DNA of 64,000 bases from Metallyticus violacea (GCA_030762175.1 CM060846.1:182781041-182845040), one strand, 5' to 3'. Positions 34,630-47,399 are shown, numbered from the stretch's first letter. Notes: a model not told the origin generated them from the letters alone. A program made the numbers and translations.

Positions 34630-34828
34630 ATACTTAAGTATGGCTTCCTTCGGAAGGGAAGTAAAACTGTGGGTCCCGTGTCGTACATTTACGATACGAA
34701 AAGGAATCGCAAATCTGAAAGAAGTGGCCTCTGAGCAAAATTTATCGGCGGTTTCACGCTGTGAATTAAATGGCACACTGATGACATGAGATGTTAAAGA
34801 GCGTCCATAAATATACCAAATCAACAAT
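34630..34828 (+). mobile_element. SINE family 1, 5'-truncated
   Basis: Body and 3' end ('ggcttccttcggaagggaag', 'gtacatttacgatacg', 'ggtttcacgctg', 'gagcgtccataaatatacc'). The tRNA-like head is missing. Confidence 0.85.
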
Positions 34829-36129
34829 GTTAAGTCGGGTAAATAAGTCGCTGCACTTGCGTCGGCGCCGATCTCAGTTGCCTCATTGCATTGCACAAGT
34901 TACAGCGCGACAAGGGTCCCATTATAAACACTGAAATGCAACAATAGTGCGATATTGAGAGTATTTTAGATGCCGCTAGTCACCAATGAAAATTTTCAAT
35001 TAGGTGCAATTACACTATCGCCTTGGAATTTCTGGCGGTATCAATTGTTACGCTAACCTTTCTCAATCTGCACATTGCTGATATAATTATTGCGGAAAAA
35101 AATCAATGTTTAGAGAGGTGTTGCATATCTTCGCATTTTTCTTAATAAGTAATCTTGCTATTTATAAAAAAATTAAGAATAATTATTATTTAAATATTTT
35201 CTATTTTTATACAAAAATAGAAGTAATACTTCAGGTAACTAATAATTTAAAAGCATAATTATTTATGCACGCTGAATAATCAATATGTTTAAATGAATTT
35301 TAGTAACCAGTAATAGTATTTCTTTTCCTTCTCTGCCTGTATTACATATTTTAAGCGCCTTTTTATCTGCCTTTAATGCCTAATCATATGCTATCAACAG
35401 ATACCTTTGAACGATAGAAAATACTTTTTCTGGAGCAAGGATTCCAGCTCTCTATCTGAACGTTTGTAACATAGGAACCATGGATTGCCTTCCTGATGAT
35501 TTATACAAATACAATTTTACTTTGCTTACAAAAGAATCTACCACGCATTAATTTATGAACAGCACTATCCAAATATTGGCTTTGTACTCTCTTCACGGTT
35601 TATGTGATGGCTGTTCAAGTGCCGAAAACGGTGGCTCACTCAAATTTTTAGCTAACCATCGAAACAAGAGAAGCAAATACTTAATTGTAAAATAAAAAAG
35701 TGTTTAGATACTCTAAAAAGGTATTAATCTAATTAAACGAATTTATTCTCAAGCAGAACATTCAAGTCTTAAGCTACATCCTTAACAACAACAACAACAA
35801 CAACAATAATAATAATAATAATAATAATAGTAATAATAATATATGAAAATACGTATCAGGATTATGTTAGTACACATTAAAAATGAATAAACACATAACA
35901 AGAAAATTATTATAAAATGTATAAATTTTACGATAATAGAAAAAAATTATAGGTCAAATAGGCAAAAGCTTATAGAGAATACCCAATACCAGATTGAAGT
36001 AGCAGCATTGGAAGTCAGTGATTAAGTCAATTTCACATATAATAACAATTAATGAGTGGTAGAAAAATAGGCTTCTAGGCTGTCCGGAGAGCTTGCCTGT
36101 GTGCACAACACGTAGGCTCGCAGGCCTAC
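34829..36129. other. Non-coding stretch, probably NFI intron (downstream side)
   Basis: AT-rich, with a microsatellite at 35784-35841. It follows the splice donor of the NFI exon on the minus strand, so it belongs to the next intron. The next exon (beginning in NFI with V-W-R-L-D-L-V) is not visible here or further down to position 1. Confidence 0.6.
35784..35841. repeat. (AAC)n(AAT)n microsatellite
   Basis: About seven AAC units followed by about twelve AAT units with minor interruptions. Confidence 0.95.
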
Positions 36130-36321
36130 CTTGTCGGCCTGACGAAGACAGTCGATGCGCCTCATCTTGCCCTTCTGATCGGGATTGGAGAGCACACACA
36201 TGGCTGGCTTTTTGCCCGTGATGGAAAGCACGAAGTCTTCGCGACACTCCTGGGTGATGTCCTTTCGCAATTTTCCCAACAGCCGTGAAGCCCACTTTTG
36301 CTTTACCTCCACCTTTTCGTT
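36130..36321 (-). CDS. NfI: Nuclear factor I, exon of the DNA-binding domain
   Basis: Encodes 64 residues of the CTF/NF-I DNA-binding domain (MH1-like fold), the part of this transcription factor that contacts TTGGC(N5)GCCAA sites. Visible blocks: '[17 protein letters not shown]', '[13 protein letters not shown]', '[17 protein letters not shown]' and 'RQADK'. From memory of vertebrate NFI proteins these are close to identical. The exon is exactly 192 bases, phase 0 at both ends. On the minus strand a pyrimidine-rich 'tttatacctgttacag' acceptor precedes 36321, and a 'gtaggc' donor follows 36130. Only this internal exon is in the window; the preceding N-terminal DBD exon and the following one (starting V-W-R-L) lie outside or are not seen. 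GC-rich codons stand out against AT-rich surroundings. No stops, so the gene is presumably functional. Confidence 0.95.
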
Positions 36322-37383
36322 CTGTAACAGGTATAAAAAAAGAACCATTGTACGTACATATTTTCAAAAGAACAGATAAAACTAGTGAAGTTTAATTGTT
36401 CAAAAAAAATGTATTCCACATTCATTAGTGTTAGTGTGTACCACGTGGCGAACAATTCATGTCTTGAGGAGCCAAACAAAACGAGGGCAGGCAAAAATAT
36501 TTGATAGCCGGACAAGAGATAAAGTGATAGCGCTGTAAACAGTGTTATTTTTATAAAGCCCAGAAAAGCATAAATTGTGCCTCGAGGTTCTTTATTTTTA
36601 TTTTGTCAAGTACATATATGTTGTACTTATTTACAAATAAATATATTACAATCACAAACATGGCAATGTACAAATACAAGAACAATTGTTTATTATTTTT
36701 GATCAAGTATATACATGTGGTTTATTTTATTTGTCTGTTTTTGGTCAAGTATATATATTTTCTAATATTAATGTACATTAGAAGTACAATCATTAATTTT
36801 TATTTTTTGTCAAGTACATACTTGCTGTAAATACACATACATACACCCACACACCCACACCACACACACACACATACACACATATCAATTAATTGTACAA
36901 ACATGGTGTTATACAAATGCAAGCATGAAGTTTATATTTATTAAATTAGGTGGTTTGGTAAATGGTGTCTTCATGGATATGGTATCTTGCGTTGTCAGCA
37001 TCCTGGTATAGTTTTAGAAAATTGATTCGGGGGTGTTGCTGAGAAAGTTGTTGAGCCGCATGGTTACGGTTTTGGTTTTGGTTTTTTTTTATTTGTTTTT
37101 TTTTTTCCTGTTTTTTGCTGCCGGTGATGATGATAGGAGTCGTTGTGGGCATTAATTTGAAAATAGACCAGCTCTTTGTTGCCTGAAATAGAATAACAAT
37201 AGTTATAAAAAGGATAATGCGAATGGGGAAATGTGGAAAGGAAAGAAGACAAAAAAGTGTTGTACTTATGAACGTCGAAGTAATCAGTGTTCATAATGTA
37301 CGTCCCTAGGTAATCCAGAAAGATGATGATATGTTTTCTGTTTCTATTGCGCAGGAACTCTGTGCCTTTGTATATTAGTGTAC
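36322..37383. other. NFI intron, upstream side
   Basis: Non-coding. At 36600-36830 a motif 'ttttgtcaagtacata' recurs about four times at uneven spacing, a loose repeat of unknown class. A (CA)-rich tract follows at 36835-36883. Confidence 0.5.
36835..36883. repeat. (CA)n-rich tract
   Basis: Imperfect run of CA with ACCC and AT interruptions. Confidence 0.85.
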
Positions 37384-37489
37384 TAAGGATTTTTACGCTC
37401 GAATAAATTCATCGGTTCTGGTCAGGTTTGAACCCGCGATCTTGGATTTACAAGGCAAGTATGGTTACCACTACACCACCAGGACCGAC
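37384..37489 (-). mobile_element. SINE family 1, 5' head fragment
   Basis: In minus sense, 'gtcggtcctggtggtgtagt' with intact A box, then B box 'gggttcaaacct'-type sequence, ending shortly after the tRNA part near 'cgagcgtaaaaatcc'. The body is absent. Confidence 0.85.
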
Positions 37490-40400
37490 ATAATATTACT
37501 GTGATGTGAAGAAAAAACGTATATACCATAATTGTGAATCAACACATCAATTGTTAATTATACAGAACAATAAGATTAGTTAACATTTATGCCCAGAATG
37601 CTGCTATTAGCAAAAACAAAGAAAAATAACTTTAAATGAAAAAGGTATGTGTCAAAATTGAGAACGCCTGCTCTCCGGTTAAAAATATATCCCTTTCAGA
37701 ACAAATTACCATGTCGGAGGATGTGATGATTGAAATGAATCGTTAGGGTCGGAAGAGAATATTTCGGTTTTCAGCCTTGCTCGATGGATGGTCATTTGTG
37801 CCTACTCCCTCAGTGAGGGCACTTTTGGGAGGAAGGGTTGAATTGAGGGTCACACCAAGCGTAGACGCGGTCTCTAACATTGTTTCCGTATAGAACACCC
37901 CGACGCAGGCGGAGCCCCCTTGAACTTAAAAGAAGTTCGAGCCCCTTAGAAGGGCAGTTTCCATACCTGACTCCGAGGCAGAAATCTTTCCAAAGCGCAA
38001 GCTACCGTCACACCACACCAGCTCAACTTGCCTTGCACGTTTGATCCTGTAACAGATCCAACGGAATGAAATGTGAGAGCGGAAGTTTCGTGGACAGGAA
38101 AATCTCATCCGAGATTTCGCCTAAGCAACCAGGGAAAAATACGAAAAAACCCAAGGTCAGGTTTGCTGGCCTTGAGGGATCTTAATCTGGGAACTGCTGC
38201 ATGCCAGTTCCAAGCCTTACGGTTGAGTTGATGATGAACATGGAAAAGAAAAGTTAAGACCATAGTGAAGGGACATTGGCCTACACAGCTTTTCTTCAAA
38301 TTGTGCATAGACAGTGTATAGTCGTGAGGTCTTTCCGCGAGAGTTGGCGCAACACACCGCTACAGGGCGCTCTGTGGTAAACTTTCCTACGTTAAGTGTA
38401 ATATATACAGTGTATAGGAAACTTTTAATGACATGGCCTCTAAAAGGAAATATTGCACAAAATAACAAAATGCATAACTAAACCTTTCCTTTGCTTAATA
38501 AAACTTTCATGTGATAAATGGTCAATATCTGTAAAGGTAAAACGTTTGGTTGGGCACACCGGATTTCATCCCACAGGAACTGGTTAACATATTGTCTCAT
38601 ACAAAACTTTCTTAATTAAAAGTTTCACAATTTATTCTGAAAAATTGACACTTCTGCAATTGTTGCTTACTACATTGTTTAAACTACTAAATCATATTAC
38701 AGTACCCAGAGTTCTCAAATAATATATGATACTTAATTTAAACGAAAGCATGAGAAAAGGTTTTTAGGAAAGTCCGTAGGATTAATATTTCCAAAATGTT
38801 CTTAATGTACCTACAGGAAAAAGTCTTCAAACGTATTACTATGAACTGCATATCCTCTTCGTGATTGTTTGCTTTTCAGCACTTTTAATAAAAAAACTTA
38901 TGTAAATAAAATAATCGTTAAGTTTTTAGAGCATAAGCATTTTAAGTTAAAATTGCTCCCTCGTCCATTAGAGAGTAACTTACGAGAAATATGCCCTGCC
39001 TCACAAAGAAAATTCATAAGTTTCTGCATAGAAAGGTTTAAACTAAAGGGAAAAACTAATATCTTCATACCAGTAGGACATTACAGTAAGCTACTTTTGA
39101 GCCTAGAGTTGCTAAGCCTCAAGGTTTAGGATGTTATAATGGGCAAGTTAAATGTTAATACAAAATGGGAAAGAAACTGTATTAGATAAGCTATTCAATG
39201 AAGAGAGAGACATATTGCAAAATGAAATAATTATAATGAGGAAAGTAAAGAAGCCGTAGAGAGTGCAAGGAATGCATTGTATTGAACGAATTCCTGGAGA
39301 GGGGGTATTCAGTTTCTTGAGGTTCACATGTTCTTTAGCTTATTGAAAGTACAAATAAACAATCAGTAATACAAATATCCTTATCGTCATTGATACTGGA
39401 AGTTTAATTCGTTCATTCGCCGTTCTACTGCATTAACCTGAGTTAAGAGTTGTGTACATGCGTCACGGCCCAATGTTCAGACTGAGCTAGTACCGAGTCT
39501 TCAGTGCCACACAGAAATTCAAATGATAGATTGTACTCTTAGGTCTATTTATAGCCCTTGATGGTGACAGTGTAGGCCCGCATCCTCCTGGCCGGTCATA
39601 CGCAGGATGTTCGCTTTATGGTCCAAGAACAGCCTTGGCCTGCAAAGCAGTGGCGGGCTCAAGATTTATGTTTGTTCTTTAATGCTAGTGCTTTCACAGC
39701 GTTTAGCATTGGATACATCAATCACTACTGCCTCACGTTCACTGTTGCATATTATGTTCTTCTAAAAGCCAGCATCAGCTACAATCACGGTCTAGGTTTT
39801 AAAACCTATTCAGCCTTCAATTTCGCCTTTTTCTGGATTTTTCAACCTCTCTTTTACCTATGGATTGACAAGAAAGTAGCTGTTTGGGATATCGGCTTTG
39901 CCCATCTATTTACATGATCTTTCTAATTTTGTTTACAAGTATGTATAAGATATTCTGTCTTATTACTCCATTTGGAATTCTATCCTCTCTTTACTTTACT
40001 GAACGAAGAAATCTCATTTTGGCTGCTACGGTATTCTTATGCCACATTTTATTATTATCCAGAAAACATAAGATAAAATGGGTACTGCTAAAACTTTGTA
40101 GAATTTATTGTGTTTCTTTAGTCATTTTCTCATTTAAAGTTCTTTTTATTGTTATACACATCCAGATGATTTTATTAACTTTATTATTTATATCTAAAAC
40201 TTTATGAAAAGAGATATTACAATCTACATACTTAAACATTTAGCCTCTTTTATTGCAGTATTGTGCATAACAATTTTTGTCTTATTTGCTTTTTCCGTTG
40301 GTTCTCAGAGTTATGGAAAATATTTATATGTCGCAAGACCAGGGTAAGAGCTTGCATATGCTTTTGACTCCAATGTTTCCTCTGTATAAAACGTAAGAAG

Positions 40401-41125
40401 TGTTAACTATATCTGACACAACAGGAGAATCACCAAATAACGTGTAAATCTGAACAAGAAAATTGGAAGCGCGGCTCCTAGAACTTCTCTGCCTTGCAAT
40501 TGCCTTAGGCTATTTGATTCATTTAACTGACTACACTTTCGTTGCCTGGTAATGACACGAGATATATTTTTTATACTACGTTCTCTGTATTAAGGATTAA
40601 GTTAAATGTACCCGAAAACTTATATTCTGTTCACCTTACTACTAGCAATACAACAATGTATATGCATTAACGAAACCTTAATTTTATATCAAATAATTTT
40701 AATTTCTGTACATGTGCTCGGTATTAACATTTGAAAAAATAATTTCTATAGCTGATGTTATAAATAATTTACACCCAAATGACAAAGAGAGCAATACTTT
40801 ATTTATCTTTTGTGCACAGCGCCCAATTTTATGTTCATTATTGTATTTTATTTAAGTTACTTATGTAGAATAACTTCCATTCACTTCCTTCTCGTATTAC
40901 GAACTCCCTAACTCAACTCCTCTAGTTTCCGTTCCTTTTTCATGAGAACAACTAGATATGGTACAACAGGACTGGGAACTGTATTCAACGAGTAAGCATG
41001 CTAATTTCTAATATAAAAACCACCTTAGACTCGCATTACAGACTCAGTTTTTTAAAATGTAACACACTTTGTTGTATTTTATATGTATGCATATACACAC
41101 ATTGCTATTTCCTCTATGCACATAG
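37490..41125. other. Non-coding stretch with one GC-richer block
   Basis: 37840-38420 is noticeably richer in G and C and is partly open on the minus strand (37926-38108, 38105-38308, 38217-38468), which suggests a repeat or a non-coding exon. A minus-strand segment 37967-38046 has both an acceptor-like 'tctgttacag' and a donor-like 'gtatgg', but no product is recognisable. The remainder (38470-41125), including plus-strand frames at 39618-39917 and 39884-40207, matches nothing. Confidence 0.4.
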
Positions 41126-41391
41126 TCGGTCCTGGTGGTGTAGTGGTAACCATACTTGCCTTCTAAACCCAAGGTTGCGGGTTCGAATCTAGCCAGGATC
41201 GATGGATTTTTTCGGGCGTAAAAATCCTAAGTATGGCTTCTTTCGGAAGGGAAGTAAAGCCGTGAGTCCCTTGTCGTACATTTACGGCACAAAAAAGAAC
41301 CTCAAGCCTGAATGAAGAGGCCTCTGAGCAAAATTTGTCGGCCGTTTCACGCCCGGAATTAAAGGGGACGCTGATGACCTGAGAACGAATC
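41126..41391 (+). mobile_element. SINE family 1, best-preserved copy
   Basis: A box 'tggtgtagtgg' at 41136-41146 and B box 'gggttcgaatc' at 41179-41189 are both intact, so the internal RNA polymerase III promoter looks functional. The head resembles a tRNA of the Glu/Gly/Asp type ('gtcctggtggtgtagtggta'). The body 'cggaagggaagtaaagccg', 'tcgtacatttacggcac' and 'gtttcacgcccggaatt' follows. Its reverse complement opens a frame (41163-41621) that is only a SINE artefact. Confidence 0.92.
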
Positions 41392-41560
41392 AAAAAAAAC
41401 ATCTCTGCACATAGTTCCCCTTTTCTTCTATAAGAGAATTTTAATTCCTCTAATTTAACTTTAAATTTCCAGTTCTTTTGCAGCCACATAGAAATGCTAT
41501 TACACTTTGCTGAAGTTAACATAACATAGATCCCTAATTCAACAGTCGCTGAAATTAAAA

Positions 41561-41569
41561 TGATGATGA

Positions 41570-41612
<43 letters not shown>
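41561..41612. repeat. (AAT)n microsatellite
   Basis: TGA and AAT units, about 52 bases. Confidence 0.95.
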
Positions 41613-41900
41613 CAACTCCACAAGTTGGCTTAAGTAACATATGAGGCTCGCATTTGGGAGGTCTCGGGATCAACTATTAGTATCGTCCAGCCTGATCAGG
41701 TTATCTTTTTCGGTGATTTTCTTTAGAATCGGAACCCAAAGTTTTGGAAAATTCTTTATCATCAACCTCTAAAGATCCCTACCATTAAACATTTTCAATT
41801 AATTGTGTAGAAGGACAATTACGTAAATATGTCAATCTGTTTGGCAAAAAATGAATTACTACCGGTTTCACATTCCCAGTTACCAACAGATAGTTTTATG

Positions 41901-41918
41901 ATTATGATGATGATGATG

Positions 41919-41956
<38 letters not shown>

Positions 41957-41970
41957 CATCATCATAATAA
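41901..41970. repeat. (ATG/ATT)n microsatellite
   Basis: Run of GAT then ATT units, ending in CATCATCAT. Confidence 0.95.
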
Positions 41971-42724
41971 GTATGTGTGAGGTTGCTGGATATTGTATAC
42001 AAATGGAATTATTGTTCTAAGTATCTGGTTGCATCTTATCCATATATTTGACTCCAGTAGAAGTAGAGAAGTAGAGAAGTAGAGATGCTGACCCTAATAA
42101 AGGAAATCTGAAATGTGAATGCCAGATATTCGTAGCATAAGAGTCGGAGAACTGTGGACGTTGGTTCTAATTATCGTTCTAAGACCTCTGCTCATCCCGA
42201 ACCACTTTAAAATCAAATGCATATCATGTGTATATATTAACAAGTACACCTTAGTAAAAGTCACAAAATTTTACCTGGCGTCATTTATTTTAAGAATCCA
42301 TAATTTAAAAAACTTACAGAAGTACTTATGTGATTACTGTTTAAATATGTGGGGTGGTTAGGGTGTGGCTGTAGATATTCGCTTAAAGATGCTGGATGCT
42401 CACCAAGAAAATGTACATAGGTAACCATAGTAGAGAATGGTCGAACCTGTGCCTCCTCTCAGTGACTAAATAAGCCAGTAACTATTTCACGTTTATCGCA
42501 ATGTTTTACATACATAATTAGAACAATGCAGTATATGTTTCAAGGTTATACTGTGCACCGTTCTACACCAACGGAGACTTGAGATTTACTGGAGCCGGTA
42601 GGGAGATTCAAACTATTTCACGGTCCATCTACTAAGGAACACGCTTTAGTTAAGGTGAAGTTAAAAGAAATTCAAACAAAAAACGAAATAGAATCAAAAG
42701 AAAGGTTGGTGGTTCCGTGCTTGG

Positions 42725-42815
42725 GGGAGGACGCGGTACCTCAGTTGATTAGAGTTTAGGCACGGAAAGTCGAAGATTTGTGGTTCAAATCCCTGACGCG
42801 ACCCAAATTTTTCAA
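42725..42815 (+). repeat. tRNA-derived block, third SINE lineage
   Basis: 'gcggtacctcagttgattag' fits an A box and 'gtggttcaaatccc' a B box, about 40 bases apart. The acceptor arms do not close into a clear stem, and the sequence runs on without a known body. Probably a SINE head or tRNA pseudogene. Confidence 0.5.
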
Positions 42816-44540
42816 GTCTGATTCTTCCTTTCCAACTAAAAACCGGAAACTTCTAAGATGAAACTATACAAATAATTTTAGGATTTAAATTCAATAAATA
42901 AATATATAATCCACAGAAAAGCTTCAAATAATCTGCTTTCTTACGTAATCAACTCAGGAAGACAACATAGTTCAATCCGAAATTATGTCCGTAGCCATCT
43001 TTTATTATTTATCTCTTAATTCAAAATATCACTAATAAGTTAATAGGAGTAGCTTTTGTATGTAATTATAAGATAAATTTTCATGATTTTAAATCATTTT
43101 TATTGACATTCCTTAGTTGGATATGCACATGTTTAATGAAAAACTGAATCATTTAGCATGAATTTGTTAGGTTCCCTCTCTCCCATTTTTGAAGTTTCGA
43201 GCATTTTTTGTAATGAATGCATAAACTGTTATTTAATTGTTTTCATTTTTTCATTTTAATATTATATCGCTTTCACAAAGATTTCAATTTGTTTGCCTGC
43301 CCGAAGTTTCCTCAAGTATTCCTAACTTTTATTGAGCTGTGTTGATAAACATAACCGTTACAACCTATTTGTTACTATTGTTACGTACGTGCTTGTGATC
43401 GATTAGCCCGCTTGCGGCTATTGGCTTTCTTTGCTCTGATATCAAAGCTCCCTAATTATCACTCATTGAGGCATTAACAGGAATGATTTTTTAACTGACC
43501 GCGTATGTTAACGGAGAATTCTCCGAATTCATTTAAAGTGCGAACTTAAATAGTGGTACTTATATTTTCAATAGGTGATTTCAGTATGCATTAAAAATTA
43601 AAGAAAAAACTGCATACAAATGAAAAACCTTTATTTTTCAGTATGATGACAAGATTTAACACTGACGAAAATAAATATATACTGTAAAAACTGTAATGTG
43701 AGAGAAGATGTAGGGATTAACTTCGCTGTTACGCAGCATGTGAATAGAGAAAAACAAATGCTGGGTTCAACGTCTACAGGATGAGAAGAGAGCCGACTTG
43801 GGACACTTTTCTACAAAAGTATTCACAGTTCTTTGGAGATATTTGTGAAATCTGCATTTATGCCGATACCCTTTTAAATAAGGCCAGTAATGGTAAACTG
43901 TGAGACAGTTTTTTTAAAAAAAAATCAAGTGTGTACCCCATTCTTCTACTATAAGGGGGAAATTTTTTGAACTTTACTACGAGAAGAAAGTTCAGGAAAT
44001 AAGAAGGGAAAGTGTAGGGGAAAGCATATGAATGCCAATAAATGAGGCCATTGACGTTATTTAGCAAATATATTTGCAGACACGTTGAATAAACTAGAAT
44101 CCGGGAGAATTAACCTTTTAAATTGAGCAGATCCAGAAAGTTAACTACTCGAAATTCTGTAAACTTTTTCATAATTCTATTTATTTAATCCGCTCAAATG
44201 ATGCGCAGAATGATTTGGCGGACGCTGAAAAGTTATAACCCCTACGAACGTTCGGTAGTAAGTTGGTACACAAAAACGTGCTTTGCACAGGCCTGCCACC
44301 GAGTCGCCGAGGAGATAAAAGTCGGTTCAAGGAGGTAGACCAGATGATTGGAAACGTCTGTTCTATGTAGCTTCGTTCATGTCCATGGCCTTTGATGTCT
44401 CGTTGCCACCTGCTCCTTTACTCACGAGATGAGCCTAGAGGTGCGTACTACAATAAATACTTCAAAATAGAGAAAACATTTATCATGGCAGTGAATCTAC
44501 GTCTATCAAAGGTGGCAAGAAACGAATTAATGCCAGCAAA

Positions 44541-44606
44541 AAAATAAATAAATAAATAAATAAATAAAATAAAATAAAATAAAAATAAAAAATAAATAAA
44601 TAAAAG
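44541..44606. repeat. (AAAT)n microsatellite
   Basis: AAAT and AAAAT units over about 65 bases. Confidence 0.95.
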
Positions 44607-44768
44607 TAAAGTTATTATGTTATATTAGGCCAAATTTTGGTTTCCATCAAGCTGCAGTAAGTTGGTATGAAAAACCTCACGTAGTTAGTTGACATTAGTG
44701 AATTGATGAAGCAAATAGTTAAGAGTTTGAATAGTGTTTACGGCAAAACCGAAGACATAATAAAAGAG

Positions 44769-44811
<43 letters not shown>
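44769..44811. repeat. (AT)n microsatellite
   Basis: About twenty AT units. Confidence 0.95.
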
Positions 44812-44814
<3 letters not shown>

Positions 44815-45778
44815 CATGTACAAGAAAAAATGTAAGGTTTAAACATTTGTTTGACATTCTCCTTGTGGAAACACTTCTCTTGAGGAAATAGAGGAAGTTT
44901 TAGAATTGGAGATAAACAAATAAATAAATATATTTACGTATATTATATGCTCCAGTTTCTTCTATGGAAGCAGACAGAAGCGTCTTATTGTATAAACCTA
45001 TGCTGGCAGATAATCGTCAATCATTTACTTTTGTTAAGTCACTTATGCAAATTACTGTATATTGTTACTCAGTACTGAAAAATAAACAATAAGTTTAAAA
45101 AAGAGACTTAAATGCTGTATTCAAACTCTAGTTGAATCTTATTCATGGTAATCTAAATATTTTCTTATAAATTGTAAATTATACTCGTATATATATATAT
45201 ATAAGAAGAGTGCATTTTTGTAGACTTAATCATTATAATTAAATACTGAAATAATTCGCATGTGAAAGAAAAAGTGTTGAATTCTGGTAGTCCTATACAC
45301 AAAACTTAGAAGTAATTTATTTATAATATTCTAAAGCTGTTCATATAAAATGTGTTTTATGGTCAAATAATTGCTCAAATTTGGATTAAGTTTAGTGTAT
45401 TTTCATATATTATAGGTAATTGTTTCATTATTTTAGTTCTTAAATGCAAAATTTTAAGTGCCTTATCTGTCAATTTGTAAATCGTCGAAATCCTGAATTT
45501 GTAAACATGGCTGACTAACCACTGATGCTTGTTCATTATTACAGGTAAAGTATCAGTGCTTTAAGATGTGCCCAATAAAAGTTCTAGACAAAATGACTAA
45601 AAGAAAATTAGAATTATACTGTTATAGTTGAACTTTAAATGCTTTACACTGGTGTAGATTTCAAATTACATCATTCCTACTATAATCATTCGACCTTAAA
45701 TTATACTAATTTATATATCCCTGGCTGCCTAAAATATACAGTTTGCATAAAGTCACTCTGCTGGTACTGGCTATAATA

Positions 45779-46925
45779 CAGGATTATTCAAAATGATGTG
45801 GGCAATTTCAATAATTTATTTCTGCTTAACATATGAGCTATTACACTACAATTTTTTGCAAATGAAAGAGTAACAGTCAACGTTCTATGTGTGCCCTCTA
45901 TCTCATGCCACACTTTTGTAACATGTTCACATAAATTTGCAAGAATGCATTGAGTATGCATTGTCTCAATTTTTGTAGTAACCCTGACATTGGAGCCATA
46001 TAAAGTGTCTTTCACATAACCGCACAAGAAGAAATCCAGTGCGGTAAGAAATGGAGATCTTGGGGACCAATCACCGGTGATGAGTCCGCTTCTGTCGACG
46101 CCTGAGACTTTCGTTTAGACACCCGCATTATCTCCAAATGGAAATGTGGTGTGGCGCCATCCTGATGCAAAATGAACTCATTCCAATGTTGTGTCATCCA
46201 TGGCAGCAACCATTCTTCTAGCATATCAACGTAAGTAGTACCTACCGCCACAGATCGCCGAGGTTTTTAAGGCGTGGGCTCGTGAGCAGGTGATCTGGGT
46301 TCGAATCCTCCCTGACTGAGTTTTTTTTTTTTTTTTTAGGTTTTCCTCAGTCTTCATAAATGGCAAATGCCAGGGAGATATCCTAAACGTAAGCCTGGAA
46401 CGCTTCCTTCCTTAAAAAAACAAAACAAAAAACAAAAACAAAAACAAAAAAAACCTCTATTTGAGCAGTCACTGCGCAGAAAACATTTACCTTCGGGTTA
46501 TTACATGCATGATCAATCATAACATATGGTTTCTCAGAACCCCCCCAATACACAGATTTTGTCGATTAACCTTCCCGTAGAGAAATGCACCCACTATCTA
46601 CAAACTGCTTGTATCACTTAATAAGGAATAAGCGATTTGGTGGCGTCTTGTGATATTGTGTTCGGAATTACTTTTGCACTATTGTAGTTGACTGTGTTTT
46701 GTGATAACGAGCATATAGAATGACTTTTCCACAGGTTGCAACGCCACTGTACACTGACACGTGAAATGCACATCATGACTAAAAATAATGCTTGAGCTAT
46801 CATCTGACTGTGCAGAAGGAGACAACTGAAAATTTATCACTACTATTCATTTCATAAACACATGTTATGTATACTTCCAAAATAATATGAGGTGTAAATT
46901 TGTAGCATCATTTTGAATAATCCTG
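45779..46925 (-). mobile_element. IS630/Tc1-mariner-type element with clear ends, SINE-interrupted
   Basis: The left end 'caggattattcaaaatgatg' and the right end 'catcattttgaataatcctg' are perfect 20-bp inverted repeats. TA flanks both (45777-45778, 46926-46927). On the minus strand 46012-46251 reads 'VDMLEEWLLPWM' then 'HWNEFILHQDGATPHFHLEI', with the second catalytic Asp of the H/Q-x-D-G-A-x-P-H motif kept. After a frameshift comes 'ALDFFLCGYVKDTLYG' and an open C-terminal tail (45788-46027). The N-terminal part is missing: only about 450 bases remain beyond the SINE. Inactive. Confidence 0.92.
46246..46456 (+). mobile_element. SINE family 2 inserted in the transposon
   Basis: Head 'cgccacagatcgccgaggtt', B box 'gggttcgaatcc', body 'aggttttcctcagtcttcat', truncated core, then a long A-rich (AAAAC)n tail. 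It lacks the 'gcctcagtagtaaaaacggg' 3' block. Confidence 0.9.
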
Positions 46926-46927
46926 TA

Positions 46928-47399
46928 TATTAATGACAAAATCTACTAAAGAACGTTTGCTGCATAAACTTATTCACTCATAAAATATCTGTAATTGCGT
47001 GTTCGGTGCATTGCTATTCCTAACATGAGCACTGCTGCTGAATTTCTATCAAAGCGGCTCCGTTCAGGAAAAGACGAAATTCACTGTGTGGCTTGCAGAA
47101 ACAAAATTCCCGATGCTACGCAACGAATGTTTAATACCGGTCAAGGAAAAACAAATGATGTAAAGCTAATTAAATAATGAATGAAAAAAATTGCCATGGG
47201 CTCAGTTCAGAAAGTTATAAGCAGTGGCAGGCATCAGTTGACGATGAGAGTACTAAGACGGTTCAATCCGTTTTCACTAGGTGAGCTTAGAAATCTATTA
47301 GACAAGCCCCACAAAACTCACATGCCAACAAGCGCAGTTCAAAAACGCTTCGCATAAAACTAAATTTTCTAAGAAACAAATCTAGATGATCGTCTAAAG
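46928..47399. other. Non-coding or decayed transposon stretch
   Basis: A plus-strand frame at 47032-47177 and the stretch after it could be the 5' part of the transposase relic that follows, but no motif confirms this. Confidence 0.35.

Larger units (their letters stand above)
41971..45778. other. AT-rich non-coding stretch
   Basis: Contains a tRNA-like block (42725-42815) and microsatellites (44541-44606, 44769-44811). A GC-richer patch at 44200-44450 is unassigned. No gene. Confidence 0.5.

Noticed and set aside
39618..40207. Two overlapping hydrophobic plus-strand frames
   Set aside because: Phe/Leu/Ile-rich because of T-rich DNA; overlapping in different frames, with no recognisable family or splice signals.
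41126..41200. tRNA gene (A and B boxes)
   Set aside because: The head continues into a SINE body found in several copies, and the acceptor stem does not close; it is a SINE head.
41163..41621. 152-codon minus-strand frame
   Set aside because: It is the reverse complement of the family-1 SINE plus an (AAT)n tract; SINE antisense frames often stay open.
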